The position numbers were made by a program, and so were the translations under genes. A stretch of DNA of 64,000 nt. It comes from an uncultured Oscillospiraceae bacterium (GTDB lineage: Bacteria; Bacillota; Clostridia; Oscillospirales; Acutalibacteraceae). Under the pieces are notes generated by a model, which was not told where the DNA came from, made no database searches, and saw only the letters and a program-made list of their open reading frames with translations. The stretch lies in the NCBI GenBank assembly GCA_900544375.1, contig UQUZ01000009.1, forward strand, positions 7,142 to 71,141, in the 5' to 3' direction. Positions 1-8,888 of this stretch are shown here, in pieces (within the stretch, counting starts at the first letter, position 1; each line of letters opens with the position of its first letter).

Positions 1-63
1 AGAGGGGGTTTTGTTCATTTTCCAGTTGCCGGCGATAACGGCTTTGCGCAGTTGCTTGTTCAT
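1..63 (-). CDS. tpiA: Triosephosphate isomerase, N-terminal fragment cut by the window edge
   Basis: The first 21 codons of an ORF running off the left edge are visible. They start at an ATG whose complement lies at 61-63 and include AGNWKMNKT, the signature N-terminal strand of triosephosphate isomerase with its catalytic-site Asn and Lys. The enzyme interconverts dihydroxyacetone phosphate and glyceraldehyde 3-phosphate in glycolysis. An AAAGGAGCG ribosome site precedes the start. It lies about 100 bp downstream of pgk on the same strand, the usual glycolytic pgk-tpiA order in Firmicutes. Identification from so short a fragment is still secure because the motif is highly diagnostic. Confidence 0.92.
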   Translation of the reverse strand, partial: MNKQLRKAVIAGNWKMNKTPS

Positions 64-104
64 AACGCGATACGCTCCTTTAAAATTGATCATGATACAT
101 CCAA

Positions 105-150
105 AGGGCGGAATGCGCCGCGCCAGAGGGCGCGGGAACGCTCCCGCCCT
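105..150. repeat. GC-rich hairpin between pgk and tpiA
   Basis: AGGGCGG (105-111) and CCGCCCT (144-150) are complementary and enclose further GC-rich complementary segments. On the minus strand this folds in the pgk-tpiA intergenic transcript. There is no strong T-run after it, so it may be a processing or stabilising structure, or a weak attenuator, rather than a terminator. Confidence 0.4.
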
Positions 151-159
151 GCAAGGTTC

Positions 160-1350
160 TTATTTATCGTTGAGGCACGCGATGCCGGGGAGCTCCTTAC
201 CCTCAAGGAACTCGAGGGAAGCGCCGCCGCCGGTGGAGATATGGGTCATCTTATCGGCAAATCCGAGCTTTTGCACGGCCGCCGCAGAGTCGCCGCCGCC
301 GATGATGGAGATCGCGCCGCTGTCCGCAACCGCTTTGGCAACCGCGATGGTGCCGCTTGCGAAGTTATCCCACTCCGAAACGCCCATCGGGCCATTCCAA
401 ACAACGGTGCCTGCGCCTTTGATTGCATCTGCAAAAAGCGCTTCGGTGCGCGGGCCGATATCAAGGCCCATCCAGCCCTCCGGCAGATCGTCGGAATCAA
501 CAGCCATGGATTCTGTGTCCGGCTTATATTCCTTGCCGACCTTATTATCGACCGGGATGAGGAATTTAACGCCTTTCTCCTTTGCCTTCTGCATCATTTC
601 GCCTGCAAGCTGAACCTTATCTTCCTCGCAGATGGAGGTGCCGATCGGATGGCCGAGCGCTTTGAAGAAGGTGTAGGCCATGCCGCCGCCGATGATGAGG
701 GTGTCCACCTTGTCGATCAGGTTGGTGATCACGCCGATTTTATCAGAAACCTTCGCACCGCCGAGAATGGCGACGAAGGGACGCTTCGGGTCGGCAAGCG
801 CAGTGCCCATCACGGAGATTTCTTTCTGGATCAAGTAGCCGCACACGGCAGGGAGATGATCGGCAACGCCTGTGGTGGAGCAGTGTGCGCGGTGCGCTGA
901 GCCAAATGCGTCATTCACAAAGATATCGGCTAGGGCCGCAAATTTCTTGCTCAGTTCGGGGTCGTTTTTGGTTTCGCCCTTTTCAAAGCGCACATTTTCC
1001 AGCAGCATCGCTTCGCCGTCCTGTAGGGAGGCGGCAAGCGCCTGCGCGCTTTCTCCCACTACGTCGGAAGCCATCTTGACCTCTTTGCCCAGCAGCTCAG
1101 AAAGGCGCTTTGCAACAGGAGCAAGGGAAAATTCGGGGTTTACCTCGCCCTTCGGGCGGCCGAGGTGGGAGCAGAGGATCACCTTGGCATTGTGGTCAAG
1201 CAGATATTTTATCGTGGGAAGGGAGGAGACAATGCGCTTATCGCTGGTGATTACGCCGTCTTTCAGCGGCACGTTGAAGTCACAGCGAACGAGCACCTTC
1301 TTGCCTGCTACGTCGATATCCTCGATCGTTTTTTTGTTCAGTGCGTCCAT
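160..1350 (-). CDS. pgk: Phosphoglycerate kinase
   Basis: This 396-residue protein has the length and motifs of bacterial phosphoglycerate kinase, which makes ATP from 1,3-bisphosphoglycerate in glycolysis. Visible marks are VLVRCDFNVPLK near residues 19-30 (substrate-binding Asp and Asn), CSHLGRPKG near 60-68, VLLENVRF-type sequence around 114-121, LGGAKVSDK near 196-204 and the C-terminal nucleotide loop GGGDSAAA. The start is chosen at the ATG complementing 1348-1350, preceded by AAAGGA at good spacing. It is transcribed ahead of tpiA, from a consensus promoter at 1469-1497. Cytoplasmic and essential for sugar fermentation. Confidence 0.98.
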   Translation of the reverse strand: MDALNKKTIEDIDVAGKKVLVRCDFNVPLKDGVITSDKRIVSSLPTIKYLLDHNAKVILCSHLGRPKGEVNPEFSLAPVAKRLSELLGKEVKMASDVVGESAQALAASLQDGEAMLLENVRFEKGETKNDPELSKKFAALADIFVNDAFGSAHRAHCSTTGVADHLPAVCGYLIQKEISVMGTALADPKRPFVAILGGAKVSDKIGVITNLIDKVDTLIIGGGMAYTFFKALGHPIGTSICEEDKVQLAGEMMQKAKEKGVKFLIPVDNKVGKEYKPDTESMAVDSDDLPEGWMGLDIGPRTEALFADAIKGAGTVVWNGPMGVSEWDNFASGTIAVAKAVADSGAISIIGGGDSAAAVQKLGFADKMTHISTGGGASLEFLEGKELPGIACLNDK

Positions 1351-1468
1351 GAATGACCATTCCTTTCATCTGGGCGGGCAGCAAGCCGCGAGAATTACAC
1401 GGCGCCAAACCCCCAACCCGTGTTCTACTTCTGTTTTGGGCGTTTCTTTTCTATTTCACGCGGTAAAT

Positions 1469-1497
1469 ATTGTATAACACGACGGAATAATTTGCAA
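1469..1497 (-). promoter_or_regulatory. Sigma-A promoter of pgk
   Basis: Read on the minus strand: TTGCAA (1492-1497), a 17-bp spacer and TACAAT (1469-1474). It lies about 120 bp upstream of the pgk start, in the gap downstream of the metallophosphoesterase gene. Confidence 0.7.
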
Positions 1498-1582
1498 GTA
1501 GCAAAGGCTCTAAACCTGAAGGGGAAGATTGTTAAAAAACTGTCACACTGATGAGGCGTTCGCCCCAGCGGAATGGCAGCGC

Positions 1583-3772
1583 TTAAAAACGCCGGTAATC
1601 GGATGCCGCAAAGGCAGCTGCTGCCATGAAGAGGATTGCCGGAAGCGTGGTGGTGACGAAGGGCGTTCCAACGGTGGCCTTAGCAGCTGGGGGAGACGAG
1701 GGCGGGCGCAGCGGGGCAGAAGGCAGTGCCGAGGGTCCGTCTGGCGTCAGCGCGGATGCCGTCACAGATGTGGCCGTAGTGCGCGTTTGCCCGGCCTGGG
1801 AGACCGGTTGTACCGAAATGACTTCAGTGGTCTGTAACAGAACAAAATCTTCCGGAACAGATGCTTCGGAGGGAATTTCCGTCAGCAGTACGCCACTGCC
1901 GTCTCTATACCGCACGCCGGAGCCGTCCACGCGGTCGTCCACCCCTTCCGTATCCACATAAAAGCCGGCTGCAAGGCCGGAAACAAATGCTCCAATCTGG
2001 CGCATTCTTTCGTCTGTGAAGGCTTTTTTCAGCATGTCTGCGGCTGAGAATCCAGCAAGCTTTGCCAGTGTTCCAGCCCGCATGGAGGAGACAATTCCCA
2101 ATGCGGGCTTCCACAGCGCGCCCGCCCCGCTTGATAAATAGGAGGCGTCCAGCTTTAGGTCGCTGAGCATTTTGTCACAGAGGGAAGCGGCGGCGGGGAG
2201 CAGCTGCTCGGTAATCAGCGCCTGGGTCAGCGCGGGATTTAGCTGCTCGAGCAGAGCGGAGAAGCTGGCGTTTGGCTCTTCCTGCCCAACGCTGTGGGCG
2301 AGCATCAGCTCGGTAAGGAAATCGCTGACTGTGTAAGGCTGGCCGCTGGCGGTCTGCGATAGGGCGCTTCTGCAAAGCTTTTCGACCATTTGCTCCACCT
2401 CCTTTCGGAGCGGGCTCTTTCCGCTGGCGTCCGCTGTGAGCCATTGGTCGTCGAATTGGGCAAATAGATCGTGCGCCATAGGGATCAGGTCGCTGGAAAT
2501 AGAGATGCGCAGGGCGGGCAGGAGGAAAGAGGCGGAGCTCTCAACCAGAACGGTGTCTGCGCCGTCAAGCCGGAGCGTCAAGTTAAGGTTGCCGCTGAGA
2601 TTGATCGCAAGCGGCTGTTGCAGCGCGGATTGAATTGCTTTTTGTAGGGCTGAATCGAGCTCGCCGGTTTTTGCGAGCGTTTCAACCCCTTTTTTAAGCC
2701 CATCCGATTCAAGCGTGTTGAGTGGACCGTCTAAAAAGCGCATCGCATAACGAGCAAAGGCAGTTTCCGAAAAGAGGGATTGCCGCAGATGCTCCTGATA
2801 ATCGATTCGCTGGCCTTGCCAGGTGATTTCCTTGACGCTCTCTGATTGGAGAGTGATTTGCCCGCCTTCTACCGTTGCGGTGCGGATCGGAGCGCCATAG
2901 GTAACGAGGGAGCCCGTTTCCATATCCAAAAGCCAGTTCCCCTCCGGAGAGGTGTATTGCGCAACATCCGTTTCGTGCATATGCCCGGTGAAAAAATAGG
3001 AGAGCCCCGCGTTGGCAAACTGCCGCGCGATTTCGGAGCTATTATGGATCGTGCCGTTAAAAGAGGCCGATCGGGCGCCGGATTGATGCGCCAATAAGGG
3101 GCGGTGTATGCCAGCGATCAGCGTTTCACCATTTTGCCGGGCTCTATCTGCCTGCTGCAACACCCATTTCATTAACCCGTCGGAGATTGCGCCGCCCTCA
3201 ACGCCCTGTTCATGGGCTTCGCTGTCAATCATGAGCAGGCGGATGCCGGGCTTTGGCGTAACCGCATAGGAAAGGCTGCCTTGTACCGCCTCTTCTGAAG
3301 GCTGGGGCTGATAGTAGGCGGCGCTGTCCGCGCCGTCGTAGCCGTACGCATGGAAGATATCCCGGAATTCGGCGGGGGATAGGCCGCCGCTCATGTCGCT
3401 TTCGCCATTGATGACGAATACGCGGATCCCTGCCTGCTCAACCTTTTGCAGCTTTTGCGCCAATTCCTCCGCGCTTGCGCGGCCTGCGCCGCTGGTCAGG
3501 TCGCCTGTAAGAAGCAGCACATCGGGCCGTTGGCGGATCACAGCCTCAATCGCTTCTTCCGTTGCCGGTGCGCTCTCGCCATATAGCCGCCACTCGTTTC
3601 CATCTGCCGCCGCTTGATCGGCGGCGGCAAGATAATGCAGGTCAGATAGGATGCAGAGTTTGATGGAAGCAGTGCTTCCTGAGATGGCGGCAATGGCGGG
3701 CAGGAGGCAGCAGAGTATGCATAGACACAGGCAAAACGGGACGGCCCGTTTGATGGGATCGCTGACCTTCAT
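1583..3772 (-). CDS. Exported calcineurin-like metallophosphoesterase with C-terminal membrane anchor
   Basis: A 729-residue protein. The start is placed at the ATG complementing 3770-3772 because AGGAGGG precedes it; a longer in-frame ATG upstream lacks such a site. Residues 1-32 form a signal peptide. The catalytic fold begins with ILSDLH (about 41-46), followed by LLLTGDLTSG (about 90), INGESDM (about 125), an AGIHRPLL block and FTGHMHETD, the metal-binding GHxH. The usual GNH(D/E) motif is altered to NGESD. A long middle region has no recognisable domain. The C-terminus carries a Pro/Ala-rich linker, a hydrophobic segment and basic RRF, suggesting attachment to the membrane from outside. 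The substrate is unknown; a 3',5'-nucleotide or phosphodiester is possible. No obvious operon partner. Confidence 0.85.
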   Translation of the reverse strand: MKVSDPIKRAVPFCLCLCILCCLLPAIAAISGSTASIKLCILSDLHYLAAADQAAADGNEWRLYGESAPATEEAIEAVIRQRPDVLLLTGDLTSGAGRASAEELAQKLQKVEQAGIRVFVINGESDMSGGLSPAEFRDIFHAYGYDGADSAAYYQPQPSEEAVQGSLSYAVTPKPGIRLLMIDSEAHEQGVEGGAISDGLMKWVLQQADRARQNGETLIAGIHRPLLAHQSGARSASFNGTIHNSSEIARQFANAGLSYFFTGHMHETDVAQYTSPEGNWLLDMETGSLVTYGAPIRTATVEGGQITLQSESVKEITWQGQRIDYQEHLRQSLFSETAFARYAMRFLDGPLNTLESDGLKKGVETLAKTGELDSALQKAIQSALQQPLAINLSGNLNLTLRLDGADTVLVESSASFLLPALRISISSDLIPMAHDLFAQFDDQWLTADASGKSPLRKEVEQMVEKLCRSALSQTASGQPYTVSDFLTELMLAHSVGQEEPNASFSALLEQLNPALTQALITEQLLPAAASLCDKMLSDLKLDASYLSSGAGALWKPALGIVSSMRAGTLAKLAGFSAADMLKKAFTDERMRQIGAFVSGLAAGFYVDTEGVDDRVDGSGVRYRDGSGVLLTEIPSEASVPEDFVLLQTTEVISVQPVSQAGQTRTTATSVTASALTPDGPSALPSAPLRPPSSPPAAKATVGTPFVTTTLPAILFMAAAAFAASDYRRF

Positions 3773-3957
3773 ACAGCACCCTCCTTTTTGCGTCAAAACG
3801 CATCGCCGGGAATTCATTACAGAGTTCAGTATCTGCATTTTTGAGCTGGAACGGTACATTTTGCATCTGAAAATTTATGGAAAATCACCGCTCGGCCAGA
3901 GTGCTTCACGGCAAAACGGAAATTCATCAAAAAGTTATATATTTTTTGCAGGCGGTG

Positions 3958-3966
3958 TGCTATAAT
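3958..3966 (+). promoter_or_regulatory. Extended -10 promoter of secA
   Basis: TGC followed by TATAAT at 3961-3966 gives an extended -10 element about 115 bp upstream of secA. The -35 region is AT-rich (TATATT-like) and poor, so the extended -10 is the main support. Confidence 0.5.
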
Positions 3967-4082
3967 GAAAAAACATTGTGGATTTTTATGCCTGCCGCCC
4001 TTTTTTAGGAAAGGACCGGCATGATGGAATTGCCAAATATTAGAAGGGGCTTTTCCAAAACCATACTGAGGAGACTTGTAGA

Positions 4083-6851
4083 ATGGGATTTTTAAAAAAA
4101 CTGTTTGGCGACTATTCCGCAAAGGAGGTAAAGCGCGTTCTTCCCCTGCGGGATAAGGTGCTTGCCTTGGAGGAAACATACGCCGCTAAAACGGATGAGG
4201 AGCTGCAGGCCGTGACCCCTGCGCTCAGGGAGCGGCTCGCAAACGGGGAAACGCTTGACGATATCCTGCCGGATGCGTTTGCCGCCTGCCGGGAGGCTTC
4301 TTGGCGCGTATTGGGGATGAAGCATTTTCCCGTGCAGGTTGTCGGCGGCATCATCCTGCATCAAGGCCGCATCGCTGAGATGAAAACCGGTGAGGGCAAA
4401 ACGCTCGTCGCTACCCTGCCCGCATACCTCAATGCCTTATCCGGCAAGGGGGTGCATGTCGTCACGGTCAATGATTACCTCGCCCGGCGTGACTCGGAGT
4501 GGATGGGCAAGGTTTACCGCTTCTTGGGGCTGAAGGTCGGCCTGATTGTCCATGAGAAAAACGACGCGGAGCGCAGGGAAGCCTACGCGGCGGATATCAC
4601 CTACGGCACAAACAACGAGATGGGCTTTGACTACCTGCGTGATAATATGGTGCCCTATAAAGAGTTGAAGGTGCAGCGTGGCCATAATTTCGGCATCGTC
4701 GATGAAGTGGACTCTATCTTGATCGACGAAGCGCGCACGCCGCTGATTATCTCCGGTAAGGGCGACGCCTCCACCGACCTTTACCGCCAGGCGAATGAGT
4801 TCGCCAAGCGTTTGAAGGTGGTGCGCATCAAGGAGCAGGATACGAAGAAAAACGCCGAGGAAGAGGCGGACGCCGACTATATCGTTGATGAAAAAGCCAA
4901 AACGGCCGTGCTCACCAAAGAGGGAGTGAAAAAGGCGGAAGCCTACTTTCATGTGGACAACCTCATGGATCTCGACAACGTTACAGTCCAGCACCACATC
5001 AACATGGCTATCCGCGCGCAGGGCGTAATGAAGCGCGATGTGGATTATGTGGTGAAGGATGGGCAGGTGCTCATTGTGGATGAGTTCACCGGCCGCATCA
5101 TGCTCGGCCGCCGCTATAGCGAGGGCTTGCACCAGGCGATCGAGGCCAAGGAGGGCGTGAAGGTTGAGTCGGAGAACAAGACGCTTGCGACCATCACCTT
5201 CCAGAATTATTTCCGCCTGTATGAAAAGCTCTCCGGTATGACCGGCACGGCAATGACGGAGAGCGAGGAATTCCAGGAGATTTATAAGCTCGATGCCGTC
5301 GAAATCCCTACCAATAAGCCGATGGTGCGCGACGACCACCCGGATGCAGTGTATGCAACGACGGAAGCGAAATATAAAGCTGTGATTGACCAAATTGAGG
5401 AGTGCCATAAAAAGGGCCAGCCTGTGCTGGTGGGCACGATCTCCATTGAAAAGTCCGAGCTTTTGAGCGCGATGCTCAAAAAGCGCCGTATCAAGCATGA
5501 AGTGCTCAATGCGAAATATCATGAGAAGGAAGCGGAGATCATTGCCCAAGCCGGTAAGTTCGGCGCGGTGACGATCGCCACGAATATGGCGGGCCGCGGC
5601 ACGGATATCATGCTTGGCGGTAACTCCGAATACTTGGCTAAAGCGGAGATGCGCCGCATGCAGATTCGTGAGGAACTCATCAGCGAGGCGACTGGTTTCG
5701 CGGAGACAGACGATCAGGAGATTCTGGATGCACGCCGCACTTTTACTGAGCTTGACAAGAAATATAAGGAGGAGATTGCCGAGGAAGCGGAAAAGGTGCG
5801 CCAGGCTGGCGGCCTCTTCATCATCGGCACGGAGCGGCATGAATCCCGCCGGATTGATAACCAGCTGCGCGGCCGTTCCGGCCGTCAGGGGGATCCCGGT
5901 GAAAGCCGCTTTTACCTCTCCTTGCAGGATGACCTGTTCCGCCTGTTCGGCGGCGATCGGATGGCGAACCTTGCCGATTCCTTCGCAGCCCGTGGGCTGG
6001 AGGATGCGCCGATTGAGTTGAAACTCGTCTCCAATTCCATTGAGAGCGCACAGCGTAAGGTGGAATCCCGCAACTTTGCAATTCGCAAAAACGTGTTGCA
6101 GTTCGACGACGTCATCAACCGCCAGCGAGAGCTGATCTACAAGCAGCGAGATATGGTGCTCGACGGCGAGGATCTGAAGCCGACAATCCTCAAGATGATT
6201 GACGAGACGATCACGCAGGCCATTGATCTGTATTGTCCCGCCGGCAATGAAAAGGCGGATTGGAACCCCAAGGCGCTGCATGAGAATTATCAATGGTTGG
6301 TAAAGCCGGAGGATATCGAAGGCGAGATCGACCGCGACACATTGCAGGATACGCTCATCGAGCGCGCGCATGCGCTTTATAATGAGCGGGAAGAGAAATT
6401 TACGCCCGAAATCATGCGCCAGCTTGAACGCAAGGTGTTGCTCGATAATGTGGATGCGCGCTGGATGGAGCATATCGACGCGCTCGATGAGCTCAAAAAG
6501 GGCATCGGCCTGCGTGCTTACGGCCAGCAGGACCCGGTTGTTGCCTTCCGGCTGGAGAGCTTCGATATGTTCGACGAGATGACCGCTTCTATCCGCGAGG
6601 GCACCGTGCGCATTATGCTGACTGTGCCGGTGCGCAGCGAGGAGGACGTCCGCCGCGAGCAGCAGGCGAAAATTACCTCCACCAGCGGCGCGTCCGACGG
6701 CTCTGATAAGGCGCGCCCGGTGCGCAAGGATAAAAAGCCTGGGCCGAACGATCCCTGCTATTGCGGAAGCGGAAAAAAGTATAAAAAGTGCCACATGCAG
6801 GCCGATCAGGCAGAAGCGGCAAAGGCCGCCGCGGCAAACCGCGGAAGGTAA
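4083..6851 (+). CDS. secA: Preprotein translocase ATPase SecA
   Basis: The 922-residue motor of the Sec pathway couples ATP hydrolysis to export of unfolded preproteins through SecYEG. Seen in order: an N-terminal SecA segment starting MGFLKKLFGD, Walker A MKTGEGKTL near residue 100, VNDYLARRD, the DEAD-like DEVDSILIDEART near 208, the preprotein cross-linking region, nucleotide-binding fold 2 with TNMAGRGTDI and RGRSGRQGDPG, the helical wing, and a C-terminal SEC-C zinc motif DPCYCGSGKKYKKCH used for SecB or lipid contact. GAGGAGA precedes the ATG. Transcribed alone, with a terminator directly downstream. Many of the lipoproteins in this window would depend on it. Confidence 0.99.
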   Translation: MGFLKKLFGDYSAKEVKRVLPLRDKVLALEETYAAKTDEELQAVTPALRERLANGETLDDILPDAFAACREASWRVLGMKHFPVQVVGGIILHQGRIAEMKTGEGKTLVATLPAYLNALSGKGVHVVTVNDYLARRDSEWMGKVYRFLGLKVGLIVHEKNDAERREAYAADITYGTNNEMGFDYLRDNMVPYKELKVQRGHNFGIVDEVDSILIDEARTPLIISGKGDASTDLYRQANEFAKRLKVVRIKEQDTKKNAEEEADADYIVDEKAKTAVLTKEGVKKAEAYFHVDNLMDLDNVTVQHHINMAIRAQGVMKRDVDYVVKDGQVLIVDEFTGRIMLGRRYSEGLHQAIEAKEGVKVESENKTLATITFQNYFRLYEKLSGMTGTAMTESEEFQEIYKLDAVEIPTNKPMVRDDHPDAVYATTEAKYKAVIDQIEECHKKGQPVLVGTISIEKSELLSAMLKKRRIKHEVLNAKYHEKEAEIIAQAGKFGAVTIATNMAGRGTDIMLGGNSEYLAKAEMRRMQIREELISEATGFAETDDQEILDARRTFTELDKKYKEEIAEEAEKVRQAGGLFIIGTERHESRRIDNQLRGRSGRQGDPGESRFYLSLQDDLFRLFGGDRMANLADSFAARGLEDAPIELKLVSNSIESAQRKVESRNFAIRKNVLQFDDVINRQRELIYKQRDMVLDGEDLKPTILKMIDETITQAIDLYCPAGNEKADWNPKALHENYQWLVKPEDIEGEIDRDTLQDTLIERAHALYNEREEKFTPEIMRQLERKVLLDNVDARWMEHIDALDELKKGIGLRAYGQQDPVVAFRLESFDMFDEMTASIREGTVRIMLTVPVRSEEDVRREQQAKITSTSGASDGSDKARPVRKDKKPGPNDPCYCGSGKKYKKCHMQADQAEAAKAAAANRGR

Positions 6852-6891
6852 GCGCACATTGCGATTTGCCGCTGCGGATAAATGGAATATG

Positions 6892-6936
6892 GAAAAACCT
6901 ATACAGGTGGTTATACCATCGGTATAGGTTTTTTTA
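6892..6936 (+). terminator. Rho-independent terminator of secA
   Basis: AAAACCTATAC (6894-6904) pairs with GTATAGGTTTT after a 17-nt loop and is followed by a run of Ts ending near 6935. It sits 40 bp after the secA stop. From here to about 7130 I see no gene. Confidence 0.85.
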
Positions 6937-7132
6937 CAAATCATACGATTGCTCTGATTTGTAGAATGCATAGGAAGCGCTTATACGCAGGTACTTTTTG
7001 GATTTCCTTTAAATATGCAAAGAATACAAATATCAGGTGGCTGGCCGCTCTCGTAAGCAGCGCGTATCCCTTTGCTCCATATGTTTGCGGCAAGCCTTGC
7101 ATTGTTATTTCGCTGCGCTTTAATAAAAGGGC

Positions 7133-7163
7133 TTGCTTGTGACGTAAGGGAATGAAGTATAAT
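7133..7163 (+). promoter_or_regulatory. Long-spacer (MerR-type) promoter
   Basis: TTGCTT (7133-7138) and TATAAT (7158-7163) are separated by 19 bp, the abnormal spacing typical of promoters remodelled by MerR-family activators. The spacer contains GTGACGTAAGG, similar to MerR-family half sites. It would drive the adjacent regulator-transporter operon, implying autoregulation; this is inference. Confidence 0.55.
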
Positions 7164-7220
7164 GACAATAGCAGCACAACAATCCATGAAGGCTGTGCCC
7201 TTCTCTCTGATATTTTGTAA

Positions 7221-7248
7221 GCATCAATGTACAGGGGTACACTGATGC
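7221..7248. repeat. 28-bp near-perfect palindrome in the MerR operon leader
   Basis: GCATCAATGTAC, loop AGGG, then GTACACTGATGC: 11 of 12 arm positions pair. Related sequences form both ends of the element at 39779-40040. The palindrome lies in the presumed 5' UTR just before the ribosome site of the MerR gene. Confidence 0.75.
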
Positions 7249-7266
7249 AAAAAACGGGTGATGAAA

Positions 7267-8076
7267 ATGATTCATGACAAGCACGATAAGGCGATTCCGC
7301 CAGGGTATATGACTGTGGGAGAAGTGGCGAAAAAAATGGGAGTTACCGTCCGCGCGCTGCAATATTATGATAGGCAGGGCCTGCTTTCCCCCTCGGCAGA
7401 GAGCGCGGGCGGGCGCAGGCTCTATGCGGATAAGGACTTGATTCGGCTTCATCAGATTCTGTCTCTGAAACATTTGGGGTTTTCATTGGACGATATCAAA
7501 AACCGATTGAGCTCCCTGAACACTCCTGCCGATGTTGCGCAGGCGCTCTCTGAGCAGGCAGCCGCCGTGCAGGAAAAGATCGAGGTCCTGTCGGAATCCC
7601 TGCGGGAGATTGAGGCGCTGAAGGCCGAGGTGCTCCAAATGCAATCGGTAAATTTTAAAAAGTATGCCGACATTATCGTAAACCTTCAAATGAATAATAC
7701 GTTCTACTGGCTGATTAAGCATTTTGACGACCGGACGCTTGATCATATCCGGAGCCGTTTTGATCAAACCAGCGGTTTGAAGATGATTGAAACCTTTCAT
7801 AACCTGCAAAGCGAGGCGATACGGCTTCAGGGGGACGGCGTATCGCCCGAAAGCGAAAAAGGCCAAGCTTTTGCCGAAGCGTTTTGGCAGATGGTGACGG
7901 AGTTCACAGGCGGGGATCGGGAGATTCTGTCGCTTCTGATGGAGGTCGGAAAATTCGATGGGCTGGATAATGAATGGAAGCAAAAACAAACCGCCGCCAA
8001 TGCGTTTATCGAACCAGCCTTGAGCGTTTACTTTACAAATCTGGGCGTTAATCCATTTGAGGAGGGGCCAAATTGA
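7267..8076 (+). CDS. MerR-family transcriptional regulator (TipA-like)
   Basis: The protein has an N-terminal MerR winged helix-turn-helix (MTVGEVAKKMGVTVRALQYYDR, with GGRRLY and the LGFSLDDIKNRL wing), a coiled dimerisation helix around residues 85-120, and a C-terminal effector-like domain with weak resemblance to TipAS. GGGTGAT at 7256-7262 resembles the 3' end of a full Shine-Dalgarno and favours the ATG at 7267; GTG 7258 and ATG 7261 are in-frame alternatives. Its stop overlaps the TTG start of the ABC ATPase, so the three genes are translationally coupled. It probably senses the compound exported by the transporter and acts on the 19-bp-spacer promoter upstream. The ligand is unknown. 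Confidence 0.9.
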   Translation: MIHDKHDKAIPPGYMTVGEVAKKMGVTVRALQYYDRQGLLSPSAESAGGRRLYADKDLIRLHQILSLKHLGFSLDDIKNRLSSLNTPADVAQALSEQAAAVQEKIEVLSESLREIEALKAEVLQMQSVNFKKYADIIVNLQMNNTFYWLIKHFDDRTLDHIRSRFDQTSGLKMIETFHNLQSEAIRLQGDGVSPESEKGQAFAEAFWQMVTEFTGGDREILSLLMEVGKFDGLDNEWKQKQTAANAFIEPALSVYFTNLGVNPFEEGPN

Positions 8077-8888
8077 AGGAAGCCATTCAGGTAAATGAGC
8101 TTAGGAAAAGCTACGGCGATCATGCCGTGCTGAAGGGGCTCACGTTTCATGTAGCCAAAGGCGAAGTTTTTGCGTTGCTCGGCGTGAACGGCGCTGGAAA
8201 AACCACGGCTCTGGAATGTATGGAAGGATTGCGCAAGTATGATGGCGGCAGTGTTGTAGCGGATGGAAGGATGGGGATTCAGCTGCAATCAGCCTCCCTC
8301 CCATCCCACATCAGGCCGATGGAGGCGGTGCGGCTATTTGCAAAATGGAACCGGGTGGAGGCAGATCGCTCCATGCTTGCCTCCCTCGGCATCCAAGAGC
8401 TAGCAAAAAAGCAATATGCAGACCTGTCCACGGGTCAAAAAAGGCGGCTCCACCTCGCGCTTGCCTTAATCAGTGATCCTGATATCATCTTTCTCGATGA
8501 GCCCACGGCCGGGCTTGATGTGGAAGGAAGGAGCTCGCTGCATGATCAGATCCGTAAGCTGAAAGCGCAGGGGAAAACCATTGTTTTGGCCAGCCACGAT
8601 ATGGCGGAGGTTGAAAGCCTGTGCGACCGCATTGCAATTTTGAATGGCGGAAACCTCGCATATCTGGGCACGGTCGCACAACTGACCGCAAAAATCGGAA
8701 AACGCTATGCCATTCGCATAACAACCGGACGGGGCACTGAAACGTATCATTCCGACCATATTGCAGAGACCCTGCTGGAGTTGCTTGAGAAGTTGAAGCG
8801 GCAGGGCATTGCTGTGCTGGATATTGAAATTGATCGGGGAACGTTGGAACAAGATTTTTTAGAAATTGCAAGGGGGCATGGCGAATGA
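8073..8888 (+). CDS. ABC transporter ATP-binding protein, drug/peptide exporter type
   Basis: A 271-residue ABC ATPase. Visible are Walker A GVNGAGKTT near residue 37-45, signature LSTGQKRRLHLAL, Walker B IIFLDEPTAGLD and the switch His in VLASHDMAEVE. The order and length fit the DrrA/CcmA-type ATPases that energise ABC-2 exporters. The start is TTG at 8073, inside the TGA stop of the regulator, with GAGGAGGGG in front. Its stop overlaps the ATG of the permease. It powers export of an unidentified, perhaps toxic, substrate under control of the MerR protein. Confidence 0.93.
   Translation: MKEAIQVNELRKSYGDHAVLKGLTFHVAKGEVFALLGVNGAGKTTALECMEGLRKYDGGSVVADGRMGIQLQSASLPSHIRPMEAVRLFAKWNRVEADRSMLASLGIQELAKKQYADLSTGQKRRLHLALALISDPDIIFLDEPTAGLDVEGRSSLHDQIRKLKAQGKTIVLASHDMAEVESLCDRIAILNGGNLAYLGTVAQLTAKIGKRYAIRITTGRGTETYHSDHIAETLLELLEKLKRQGIAVLDIEIDRGTLEQDFLEIARGHGE

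Noticed and set aside
4437..6971. Very long minus-strand open frame opposite secA
   Set aside because: It is the complement of the highly conserved secA reading frame, has no ribosome site and no protein-like motifs.
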